From Adlercreutzia caecimuris B7 (GTDB lineage Bacteria > Actinomycetota > Coriobacteriia > Coriobacteriales > Eggerthellaceae): a stretch of DNA of 64,000 nucleotides. The notes beneath the pieces were generated by a model. The model had not been told where the DNA came from, searched no databases, and saw only the letters and a program-made list of their open reading frames with translations. The first letter of the stretch is position 1; every line of letters starts with the position of its first letter. Location of the stretch: the NCBI RefSeq assembly GCF_000403355.2, contig NZ_KE159646.1, positions 2,097,561-2,161,560 of the forward strand. Reading direction: 5' to 3'. A program made the translations under genes and the position numbers. Shown one piece after another: positions 24,331-32,103 of the stretch.

Positions 24331-25803
24331 ATGGCTGCTTCAACGAGAAAACCCATCCCCGTCCTTCTCTCGTGCTTGTTTGCGGGATGCCTGGCCGCCT
24401 CCCTGAGCGCCTGCGCAAGCCAGCCGGCAGACGACATCGGCCGCAACCTCGCATCCACTTCCCCGACGGAACAGGCCGCGGAAAACGCTGACGGCGAAGA
24501 AGCGCCAGCTACCTCGAACGAAGCCGATGCTTCCGCCGAAACGTCGCCGACGCAAAAGAAGGACGCCCCAAGCCCCGAACCAGCCGACAGCAGCGCCGCC
24601 CCCGACGCCGGCCCGAGCGCTGAACTAGCCGACAAGACCGCCAGCGCCGAACAAGCCGACAGCGACGCTGAAGCCAGCACCGACGCCGCAGCCACCACGG
24701 CCACCATCATGTACTACGAGAACGTCAGTTACGATGACGGCGACGTGGAACCCGATGACGAGGGTCGCGTGCTTCTGGGAACCTACGAGCTCAAAGACGT
24801 GCACGTCGGACAAACCCTGAACGCCTGGGACTACGTAGTCGACATTCCCGGTTATTTCTTCTGGGACGGCTGGCCGCAGAACCTCACCCTCAGCGAGAAC
24901 CCCGATGACAATGTGATCAAGCTGTTCTATTTCAAGTTGTGGAACAACGAGTACACGGTGAACTACTACCTCATGGAAAACGCCGATCTATCGGCCGACA
25001 ACTGGAAAGATGCCCTGAAGCCCGATGACGTGAAGTTCATCAAGATGGGCTCCGAAACCTTCACTGACCAGCGCTTCGACAAGCTCGTGAAGGGCGATGC
25101 CTACGAGTACAAGATCGACGGCACCTACGTGGTGGACACCTACCCGACCGAGATCCGCGTGGGCGTGAACCCCGACGACAACGTCATCAACGTGCTCTAC
25201 GTTCCCAATTCCCCGAACATCCCCGATGGCGTAAAGCCCCCCGATGACGAAACGAAACCCGACGATGGTGAAGCCACACCCGATGGTGGCACGACTCAGC
25301 CCGATGACGGAACCACACCCGACAACGGCGCCGCTCCAGCTCCCGACGACACCACGTCGCCTGATGGCGGCGAGGCGCCGGACCAGAGCGGCGAAGACAA
25401 CCCCTCCAACGAGCCCGCCGATAGCTCAAACGACGGTTCCGCCTCAACCCCCGATGGCGGCACGTCGGCCCCGTCGGATCGGCCGAATGACACCACGTTC
25501 AACAAAGACGAAATCGAAGCAGCCGTTCCCAGCAAAGACGAGGTGGTCAACGACTTCATAGCCTCCGGCGATGCCCACGAAAAGGTGGAGATCACTGATG
25601 AGATGATCGAGAACCCCGTGAGCAAAACCGATACCGACTATGTGAAGAACGTTTACGAGACGGGCCTGCGCGAGGGAGAGAAGCTCGCCCAAACGGGCGA
25701 CCGCACAGCCTTCGCCGTGGTGGCAGCCGTCGCCGTGACCGCCGGCATCGTAGCCGCCATCGCCTTCGCCCTGCGCCACCGCAACCGGCGTAAGAACGAC
25801 TAG
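24331..25803 (+). CDS. Surface protein with lipobox and C-terminal LAxTG sortase signal
   Basis: 490 residues. The N-terminus has a signal peptide ending in the lipobox LSAC. A long Ala/Glu/Asp/Ser spacer follows. Next come two related domains that each end in NPDDNVI...Y (about 25 residues apart in pattern, MucBP/InlB-B-repeat-like), then a Pro/Asp/Gly repeat region rich in PDDG/PDGG. The C-terminus is LAQTG, a hydrophobic helix and RHRNRRKND. LAxTG is the signal of class E sortases in actinobacteria. Carrying both a lipobox and a sortase signal on one chain is unusual. No sortase gene is in the window. Adhesin or matrix role is inferred. Confidence 0.75.
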   Translation: MAASTRKPIPVLLSCLFAGCLAASLSACASQPADDIGRNLASTSPTEQAAENADGEEAPATSNEADASAETSPTQKKDAPSPEPADSSAAPDAGPSAELADKTASAEQADSDAEASTDAAATTATIMYYENVSYDDGDVEPDDEGRVLLGTYELKDVHVGQTLNAWDYVVDIPGYFFWDGWPQNLTLSENPDDNVIKLFYFKLWNNEYTVNYYLMENADLSADNWKDALKPDDVKFIKMGSETFTDQRFDKLVKGDAYEYKIDGTYVVDTYPTEIRVGVNPDDNVINVLYVPNSPNIPDGVKPPDDETKPDDGEATPDGGTTQPDDGTTPDNGAAPAPDDTTSPDGGEAPDQSGEDNPSNEPADSSNDGSASTPDGGTSAPSDRPNDTTFNKDEIEAAVPSKDEVVNDFIASGDAHEKVEITDEMIENPVSKTDTDYVKNVYETGLREGEKLAQTGDRTAFAVVAAVAVTAGIVAAIAFALRHRNRRKND

Positions 25804-26053
25804 AGCCGCACCCTCACCACCATGCTCATTGGCCCTCGGGGCCCCGGCAAAACCGCGTTGCTCGGCAGCATCGGACAGGAAGCGGCGGCCCACGGATGGG
25901 TAGTGGCGCAAGTCACCGCAGAGGAGGGAATGCCGCTCGACACTGAAGGGGCCTTCCAAAACCAAGAACTGGAGCGCCTGTCTCCCCGCCAGGCGCTCCA
26001 GGGCGACCATCTCCCGCCCCATCGACGAGTGGCAAGAGGTGCCCAGTACTCGA
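25804..26053 (+). pseudogene. Chimeric remnant of two AAA ATPase genes
   Basis: Begins at the lipoprotein stop. Bases 25804-25940 match the P-loop region of the gene at 43232 (MLIGPRGPGKTALLGSIGQE versus MLVGPRGTGKTALLGSIGQE). From about 25938 the sequence switches to the gene at 41332 (DTEGAFQNQELERLSPRQAL versus DTEGAFQNQELARLSPHQAL) and then IDEWQEVPS in another frame. The join falls at a short CTCGAC/CTCGAT homology shared by both parents. No intact reading frame remains. The following bases to 26173 hold nothing recognisable. Confidence 0.82.
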
Positions 26054-26173
26054 TAGGTGCCGGCTCGCCAACACCAGCCGTCCTTCGCTCCTTGGAGTAT
26101 CTTCGCCATGGGCAACGCCCGCGGATCCTCGCATCCATCCAGCTGATCAACAGGCGTCTCCACGAACGCAAAA

Positions 26174-26203
26174 GCGCGGACGCCGGGAGAGTGGCGTCCG
26201 CGC
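26174..26203 (-). terminator. Terminator of reductase operon 3
   Basis: Perfect 11-bp arms GCGCGGACGCC / GGCGTCCGCGC with an 8-nt loop, followed on the minus strand by TTTTGCG; 28 bp after the ferredoxin stop. Confidence 0.85.
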
Positions 26204-26230
26204 AAGGCGACAAGGCTCTGTGCCCTTCGG

Positions 26231-26806
26231 TCAGGCGGGAAGGATGTAGTACACCGAAGGGCCCGTCCCGTTCTCCGGCTGGTATACCTGCGCACCGCTC
26301 TCGGCGATAAGCTTGGACACCTCGCTCTCGGGATCCGAGATCAGCCCCACTTTGCGAATGCGCGTCGGGCAGGCCTGGACGCAGAAGGGGTCTTTGCCCT
26401 GATCGATGCGGCCCGCGCAGAGATTGCACTTCCCCATGACGCCGCGCTCAGCTTGAAGAACGGGAACACCGTAGGGGCACGACTTGCCGCACGTGTTGCA
26501 GCCGATGCAAATGCCCTGATCCACCGCGACAATGCCCGTTTCATCGTTCTTGTGCATAGCACCCGTGGGGCAATTCGAGACACAGGCCGGGTTCTCGCAG
26601 TGGTTGCAGAGGGTCGGTCGGAACCTCATGGACACCTTCCCGCCGTCGGTCGAGGCCACATACACCTCGCCGCCATAGTAGTCCGTCACATGGCTCCACC
26701 AGCCATCTTCCGGCACCTCATTCGAGGTCTTGCAGCTAACGACGCACGTTTGGCATCCAGTGCAGCTGCGCAAATCGATAACCATTCCATACTGAGCCGT
26801 GCTCAT
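26231..26806 (-). CDS. DmsB-type 4Fe-4S ferredoxin subunit
   Basis: 191 residues with clusters CTGCQTCVVSCK, CNHCENPACVSNCP, CIGCNTCGKSCPYG and CNLCAGRIDQGKDPFCVQACP. RBS GGAGGGATAGCG. It lies 12 bp after the molybdoenzyme and closes a two-gene operon: no anchor, chaperone or NapGH genes are attached, so export and quinol coupling must use components coded elsewhere. Confidence 0.93.
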   Translation of the reverse strand: MSTAQYGMVIDLRSCTGCQTCVVSCKTSNEVPEDGWWSHVTDYYGGEVYVASTDGGKVSMRFRPTLCNHCENPACVSNCPTGAMHKNDETGIVAVDQGICIGCNTCGKSCPYGVPVLQAERGVMGKCNLCAGRIDQGKDPFCVQACPTRIRKVGLISDPESEVSKLIAESGAQVYQPENGTGPSVYYILPA

Positions 26807-26818
26807 CGCTATCCCTCC

Positions 26819-29401
26819 TTAGGCCTTCTCTATTTCGACACGCACATCGTAGAATGCGGCGTTGGTCATACTGATGGCCTCTTCGACGGGGTTTTTCGCG
26901 TAATGGGTCAAATACTGGTAATGACCCTCGATGAAGTCCCGCGGCTCCCAACCCTGGCCCATGGCGACCGCGCCCTTCACGATGCCGGGGGTCACAAGCG
27001 CCTTGCACTTGAACGACCCCCGGTCGTTGAAGACGCGCACCACATCTCCGTGGGCAACGCCGCGAGCTGCCGCATCGTCGGGGTTGATATGCAGGTGAGG
27101 CTCGGTTTCCAGTACTTCGAGGAGCTTCACTTTGGCATGCTGGGTATGAACCCGGGCGCGATCGTGGTACTGGATGAACATCAGCGGGTACTTGTCTGCA
27201 AATTGGTTCTCGGGATTGTCTTCTCCGCGCAGATATGTGGGAACATGGGCGCCGAAGGGGTAGAGGAGCTCGGTATAGAACTCTAAGCGGCCCGTGGGAG
27301 TTGCGAACACCTTATCACCCAAAGGATAGGTGGCGCGATCATAAATGCCATCCGCGCGAGCGAGAATGCCCTCGTTGATGACGTCATCGATATTGCAACC
27401 CTCGAAAGCGGGATGGTCGCTATCGAGGAAGGTGCGCACCCACTCCTCGTCCGTCTTGTTCCAAGCCGCCTCCTGCCCGATTTTCTTCGCGAGCAGGGTC
27501 ATGATCTCCGTGTCCGACTTGCTCTCTCCCACGCGCTCGATGACGGGCTTGTTCACGCGAATATAAGGGCCGGTGCCACTGGTGGAGATGTCCCAGTTTT
27601 CAAGCCAAGTCGAGGCGGGAAGCACAAGATCGGAGTACTGGGCAGTCCAGGTGTTGAACGGGTCGGCAGTTACGATGAAGTCGATGGCGGGAAAGACCTC
27701 GTCTATGACTTTGTGGGCGTCAGGGCTCTGGTTGATGAAATTCGCCGTGGCGATGTACAGGAAGTCGATGGGAACCGGATCCCCCGTGATCGCTGCATCG
27801 TAGATCTCGGAGCTCTTGAAAACCCGGGCGCTACGATAGGCCTCGGGGTCGGTGCTGTACAGGGCCAATGTCGCGCCCATGAACGTACCGAACGACTCGC
27901 CGTCGCCCACTACGTCCCATTCAGCCGAGTTCATAAGAGGAACATCAGACCCCGACGAGCCGGTAAAGCTCAAGGACGCACCATCAATGGGGGCGCCGCC
28001 ATTGTTGCGCGAGGCGCCGCCGCCAGCGCGGCCGGTGTAGCCGCACAAGCCGGAAAGCGTCGCCGCTACACGGGATATCTCGTAGCCGTGGTAATAACGC
28101 GACGATCCGGTACAGGTCTGAATGGCTGCCGGTTGAGCCTTGGCATAGTCCAGGGCCAGCGACTCTATGGTAGCAGCGTCGACGCCGGTGATTTCGGCAG
28201 CTCGCTCGGGAGTCCATTTCGCAACCTCGGCCACGAGGTCGTCCATGGTCGGATGACAGGGCACTCCGTCCACCTCGAAGTGGCCGGTGAGGGCCCAGGT
28301 GCTTTCCGGCCCCGAGGTGCCGTCGTCCTCGCCTTGCGACGGTGCGGCCTCAGCCGCAGCGTTAGCCGAGGTGTCCCAAGCGCAATAGGCACCGCTTTTG
28401 GTGCGAATATAGCTCCCATCAACATCGGAGACAAGCAGCGGTGCACACGAATAATTGGCGAGCCAAGTCTTATCGTGCAGGTCATTCTTGATGATGACGT
28501 TCATCATAGCGAGAACGAGGGCCGTATCAGTTCCCGGATTGATGGGAATCCACTGATCGGCCATGGCAGCCGTCGAGCTGAGCCGCGGATCCAAGACAAC
28601 GAGCTTCGTGCCCTTCTCCTTCGCCCGAGCGAGAAAGCGCGCCGAGGGGACAATGGTATCGACCATATTGGTGCCAAAAAAGAGGATCATGTTTGAGTTC
28701 ATGAAATCGAGCGCATCGTGGCCCGGATCGGGATTGCCGGTAACCATAGTGAACCCCACCGACGTGGCGTGATCGCCCATGATGCCCTCCATGGCCCAGG
28801 TAGTCGCGCCGATACAATGGGCCATGCGCGCCGGAGCGAACCAATCGAAGGTGCACATGTTGCCGGTAAAGATGTAGAAGCTGGCCGATCGGGGGTCTTT
28901 CGCGATGGCGGCGCTGAGCTTCTCGGCCACAAGATCGATAGCCTCGTCCCAGGAGATGCGCTCGAACTGCCCGCTTCCGCGCTCGCCGGTGCGCTTCATG
29001 GGATACATGACGCGCTCTTTCTCATCGACAGCCCGCTGCCACCAGGCCATGCAACGCTGGCAAGCATGATTGCGCTCGGGCATACGGGGCAGCTCTCCCG
29101 GCTCTATGTACACGATAGAGCCATCTCGCTTATAGCCCTGAATGGTGCAGTAGCAGCAGTTGTAGCCGCTGGTGACCGTGAATTTCTCAAGGGCCTCCCC
29201 CTGAGTGGCCGCCACGGTGTCCTTTGCGCTCGTATCGGCCATAGCGTGAGGCTCCTGCTTCGGAGCGCATCCCCCAAGGGCCAAAGCGACAGCAGAGGCA
29301 CCCGCCGCCGCAGCGAACTCCCTTCGATTAATCGTCGGACCGCCGTCGGCTCGGGTTGCCGTCGGCACAGAACCCGCACCCAGCTTCTCCCTTTTTCCCA
29401 T
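26819..29401 (-). CDS. Molybdopterin oxidoreductase, DMSO-reductase family, Tat lipoprotein-like
   Basis: 860 residues. The leader is long, with NRREFAAAAG as the twin-arginine motif near residue 25 and a lipobox-like LGGC (Cys45). The Fe-S region is atypical: Cys82/83, Cys85, then Cys114 and Cys117 (HACQRC); the third Cys of the usual CxxCxxxC pattern is absent. The Moco domains follow (WDEAIDLVAEKLS; SNMILFFGTNMVDTIVPSARF; FNTWTAQYSDLVLPASTWLE) with a C-terminal molydop-binding domain. RBS CAGGAGGAACTC. Regulated most likely by the adjacent two-component system. Substrate unknown. Confidence 0.9.
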   Translation of the reverse strand: MGKREKLGAGSVPTATRADGGPTINRREFAAAAGASAVALALGGCAPKQEPHAMADTSAKDTVAATQGEALEKFTVTSGYNCCYCTIQGYKRDGSIVYIEPGELPRMPERNHACQRCMAWWQRAVDEKERVMYPMKRTGERGSGQFERISWDEAIDLVAEKLSAAIAKDPRSASFYIFTGNMCTFDWFAPARMAHCIGATTWAMEGIMGDHATSVGFTMVTGNPDPGHDALDFMNSNMILFFGTNMVDTIVPSARFLARAKEKGTKLVVLDPRLSSTAAMADQWIPINPGTDTALVLAMMNVIIKNDLHDKTWLANYSCAPLLVSDVDGSYIRTKSGAYCAWDTSANAAAEAAPSQGEDDGTSGPESTWALTGHFEVDGVPCHPTMDDLVAEVAKWTPERAAEITGVDAATIESLALDYAKAQPAAIQTCTGSSRYYHGYEISRVAATLSGLCGYTGRAGGGASRNNGGAPIDGASLSFTGSSGSDVPLMNSAEWDVVGDGESFGTFMGATLALYSTDPEAYRSARVFKSSEIYDAAITGDPVPIDFLYIATANFINQSPDAHKVIDEVFPAIDFIVTADPFNTWTAQYSDLVLPASTWLENWDISTSGTGPYIRVNKPVIERVGESKSDTEIMTLLAKKIGQEAAWNKTDEEWVRTFLDSDHPAFEGCNIDDVINEGILARADGIYDRATYPLGDKVFATPTGRLEFYTELLYPFGAHVPTYLRGEDNPENQFADKYPLMFIQYHDRARVHTQHAKVKLLEVLETEPHLHINPDDAAARGVAHGDVVRVFNDRGSFKCKALVTPGIVKGAVAMGQGWEPRDFIEGHYQYLTHYAKNPVEEAISMTNAAFYDVRVEIEKA

Positions 29402-29507
29402 GAGTTCCTCCTGTTCTCCTCATGCGGGCGCGTCGCGCGATAGGACGCAAGGGCAGACCTGCTTCTTCAACCGAGCGCTTCTCGACGCCGCACCCATGAC
29501 ACCTCGT

Positions 29508-29560
29508 ATAGTACGGGGCATTTCTTAGATTTCAATTAAAGGAGGTATTAATAATTATTA
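29508..29560 (-). promoter_or_regulatory. Promoter of reductase operon 3 with adjacent palindrome
   Basis: Minus strand: TTGAAA, 16-bp spacer, TACTAT (29508-29535). Fourteen bases upstream of the -35 is the perfect palindrome TAATAATTATTA (29549-29560) in an A/T-rich patch that is striking in this GC-rich genome. The placement suits an activator such as the OmpR-type regulator encoded next door. Confidence 0.6.
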
Positions 29561-29584
29561 CCATTTATTACCGCGAATGCGCGA

Positions 29585-30292
29585 TCACACAATGCGATAG
29601 CCGACGCCCCACTCGGTGATGATGTGAACGGGCTTCGAAGGGTTAGCCTCTATCTTCTCGCGCAACTTGCGAATGAATACCGCGACAACCCCGGCGCTCC
29701 CGTAATACTCATACCCCCAGACTGCATCGAGGATCTGCTGGCGCGTGAAAACGGCGTTGGGATGCTGAGCGAGAAGAAGCAGGATGCCGTATTCCTTCGC
29801 CGTCAGATCAAGGTGCTTCCCCTGTGCAGTTACCTGGCGCGTGCGAGTATCTATCACGAGATCCCCCAAGACGATAGTCGCGCCCGTGTCCCCATTGCCC
29901 GACGATCCCTCCGAGACGAACGCCTGGCTCCGCCGAAGGCACGAGTTGACGCGCATGACCAGCTCAGCTGGCTCGAAGGGCTTGGTGATGTAGTCGTCGG
30001 CTCCTAACTTGAACCCAAGGCTCTTGTCCACCAAATCACTCTTCGCCGATAGCATGATAATGGGCAAGGTGCTGTTCTTGTCCCGAATGGCGGAGCATAC
30101 CTCGAACCCGCCGTAACCCTGCATCATGATATCGAGAATAACAAGGTCGACATGGCTTCTTTCGAAGATTTCCAAAGCCTCGGCGCCGTCTTTTGCCGGG
30201 ATAACCCCGAACCCCTCTCGTTTCATGTAGAACGTCACGGCATCGCGAATGCTCTTCTCGTCATCGACAATAAGAATCGTCTTCTCGGCCAT
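29585..30292 (-). CDS. OmpR/PhoB-family response regulator
   Basis: 235 residues. Receiver domain with DD(E) at residues 10-12, phospho-acceptor Asp54 (VILDIMM), a conserved Ser/Lys end (SAKSD, KPFEP). The C-terminal winged helix is complete (LDLTAKEYGILLLLAQHPNAVFTRQQILDAVWG; VFIRKLREKIEANP). Partner of the sensor kinase 28 bp upstream. Its gene ends about 180 bp from the start of reductase operon 3, its likely target. Confidence 0.95.
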   Translation of the reverse strand: MAEKTILIVDDEKSIRDAVTFYMKREGFGVIPAKDGAEALEIFERSHVDLVILDIMMQGYGGFEVCSAIRDKNSTLPIIMLSAKSDLVDKSLGFKLGADDYITKPFEPAELVMRVNSCLRRSQAFVSEGSSGNGDTGATIVLGDLVIDTRTRQVTAQGKHLDLTAKEYGILLLLAQHPNAVFTRQQILDAVWGYEYYGSAGVVAVFIRKLREKIEANPSKPVHIITEWGVGYRIV

Positions 30293-30320
30293 AGGCCCCC
30301 CTTAGACTCGAGGTATAGGC

Positions 30321-31991
30321 TTATTCGAGATCGAAATCGGGCTCTTCAAATGGTATGAAAACCGTGAAGGTGCTACCAAGACCCAGCTCGCTTCTTACCA
30401 GAATACCACCCCCGAGAAATTCTGCATACTCCTTTGCCAGAGCAAGGCCTAAGCCGCTGCCACTGACCGGACGCGCCACCAGGCCCTTGCCCTGCGTGAA
30501 CTTGTCGAAGATAATCCGCTGGTCGTCCTCCGAGATGCCCGCCCCATCATCGGCCACCTCGAATCTCACCATGCCATCGTCGGAAAGAAGAACGCCTACC
30601 CTTACATGCCCTCCCCGCTCGGTATACTTGATGGCATTCGAACCGAGGTTTTCGAGAATATGGAGAAGCTTCTCCTCATCAGTGAGAAGAAGGGGCACGT
30701 CATCGTCGGAGACAATTTCCAGGGCGATTCCCTTGTCCATCGCCAAAGGCTCAAGCGATCGGGCCAGTTCGTTCATGATGTCGGCGGTATCGACAACGCT
30801 TTTCTCGAGCTGGGCCGCGCCCGCCTCGATCCGGGCCGAATCGAGAATGTTGTCCACAAGCCTCGAGAGCGTATGGACGTTGGTGCGGATCGCATCCACG
30901 GCGTTGCCCCGGGCGCCCTCGTCAAGAACCTTCGGATCGTCGAGCATGTCGATATAGGCACGAATGGCGGTAATGGGAGTGCGCAGCTCATGGCTCATCA
31001 TTGTGAAGAAATGTGATTTGTACAGGTCGTTGGCGCGCAACCGCTCGTTCATGGACGCCAATTCGCGGGCTTGGGTTGTCAGCTTCTCGTTGGCTTCGCC
31101 CAACTGCTCAGTGCGAACCTCTACGAGGTTCTCGAGGTCTTTGTGGAGGGAATCAAGATCGTCGGCCATGTCGTTGACATAAATCGAGAGCATGCGAATC
31201 TCCCCCTTCGTCGTAGAGGGGTCGATTTCGATGCGCGCGTCCAAATCTCCCGAACCGATTTTATGCACGGCCGAGGCGACGCTGCCAAGAGGCTTGATCA
31301 CATATCGCCTGGTCACGAATATCACCGTGAGCAGACAGGCAGCCAATACCACAAAAGAGAGAAAACCCTGTTGGATAATTTGATCTGCAAGATTTTCCTG
31401 ATAGGCCTTCACGGGTATGGAGATGCTTGCGATACCCACCAAATCCCCTGTAGCGAGCCCTTCCTTGGGAAAGCCCGTCACATCGATTTCTCCTGCCGGC
31501 GCACCATGGCAATCAACGCATGTCGCCTGCATACGGAGAGGCACGGCATAGCGGTAGTAGTCTTCGCCGTCTTTCATGGTATCGAACGAAGCGTATTCCC
31601 CCAGGTTCTCATTGCCCTTGAATACGTCTATGGCTCCCGATTCGAACGCGTCAGGCGAGTTTTTTGCATTACGCGGGCGATCTGAAACGTAGCGAATGAC
31701 GTAATCGGTGCGATTGGTAAAAAGCGCGCCGACCGATGTGCCGACGATGGAGCAGTGAAGACCCTTGAACGTGTAGGTGCCGTCGCCATTGGTGTTGATG
31801 GTGTCTTGGTTCACCGAGACGAAGTCCCATACGGACTGCATCTCTTGGGAGAGTATATACGCCTGCTCGAACAGGGTTTCTTCCGCCTGTCGCTTTTGCA
31901 GCCAGACATCGAACACGACGCTCACAACGAGAAGCAGAGAAATGACGATGGTGGTGGGCAGGGCAAGCCTCAGCTCAAGATTGGCTTTCAT
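30321..31991 (-). CDS. Sensor histidine kinase with extracytoplasmic CxxCH (Tll0287-like) domain
   Basis: 556 residues. TM1 about 12-30; an extracytoplasmic domain of the DUF3365/Tll0287 type (residues ~40-205) holding CVDCHG at 158-163, a c-type heme attachment motif; TM2 about 209-227; HAMP and coiled coil; HisKA with SHELRTP (His334); HATPase with N, G1 and G2 boxes (NLGSNAIKYTERG, VADDGAGI, GSGLGLALAKEY). A heme-bearing sensor outside the membrane points to redox, O2 or NO sensing, fitting control of a respiratory reductase. Whether heme is attached is not shown by the sequence. Confidence 0.9.
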   Translation of the reverse strand: MKANLELRLALPTTIVISLLLVVSVVFDVWLQKRQAEETLFEQAYILSQEMQSVWDFVSVNQDTINTNGDGTYTFKGLHCSIVGTSVGALFTNRTDYVIRYVSDRPRNAKNSPDAFESGAIDVFKGNENLGEYASFDTMKDGEDYYRYAVPLRMQATCVDCHGAPAGEIDVTGFPKEGLATGDLVGIASISIPVKAYQENLADQIIQQGFLSFVVLAACLLTVIFVTRRYVIKPLGSVASAVHKIGSGDLDARIEIDPSTTKGEIRMLSIYVNDMADDLDSLHKDLENLVEVRTEQLGEANEKLTTQARELASMNERLRANDLYKSHFFTMMSHELRTPITAIRAYIDMLDDPKVLDEGARGNAVDAIRTNVHTLSRLVDNILDSARIEAGAAQLEKSVVDTADIMNELARSLEPLAMDKGIALEIVSDDDVPLLLTDEEKLLHILENLGSNAIKYTERGGHVRVGVLLSDDGMVRFEVADDGAGISEDDQRIIFDKFTQGKGLVARPVSGSGLGLALAKEYAEFLGGGILVRSELGLGSTFTVFIPFEEPDFDLE

Positions 31992-32103
31992 GAGACGCCT
32001 CCCTACCTCTTACAGGGGACCTCCCCTGTCCCTGGCCTTTCGCCCCTTTAGAGCGCAGTATACTCCATGGGCGACGTTGCGAAAAAGGCACACAATTCCC
32101 CTG

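Noticed and set aside
26174-26203. Operator palindrome
   Set aside because: Strong GC hairpin just after a stop with a T-run on the same strand is better explained as a terminator.
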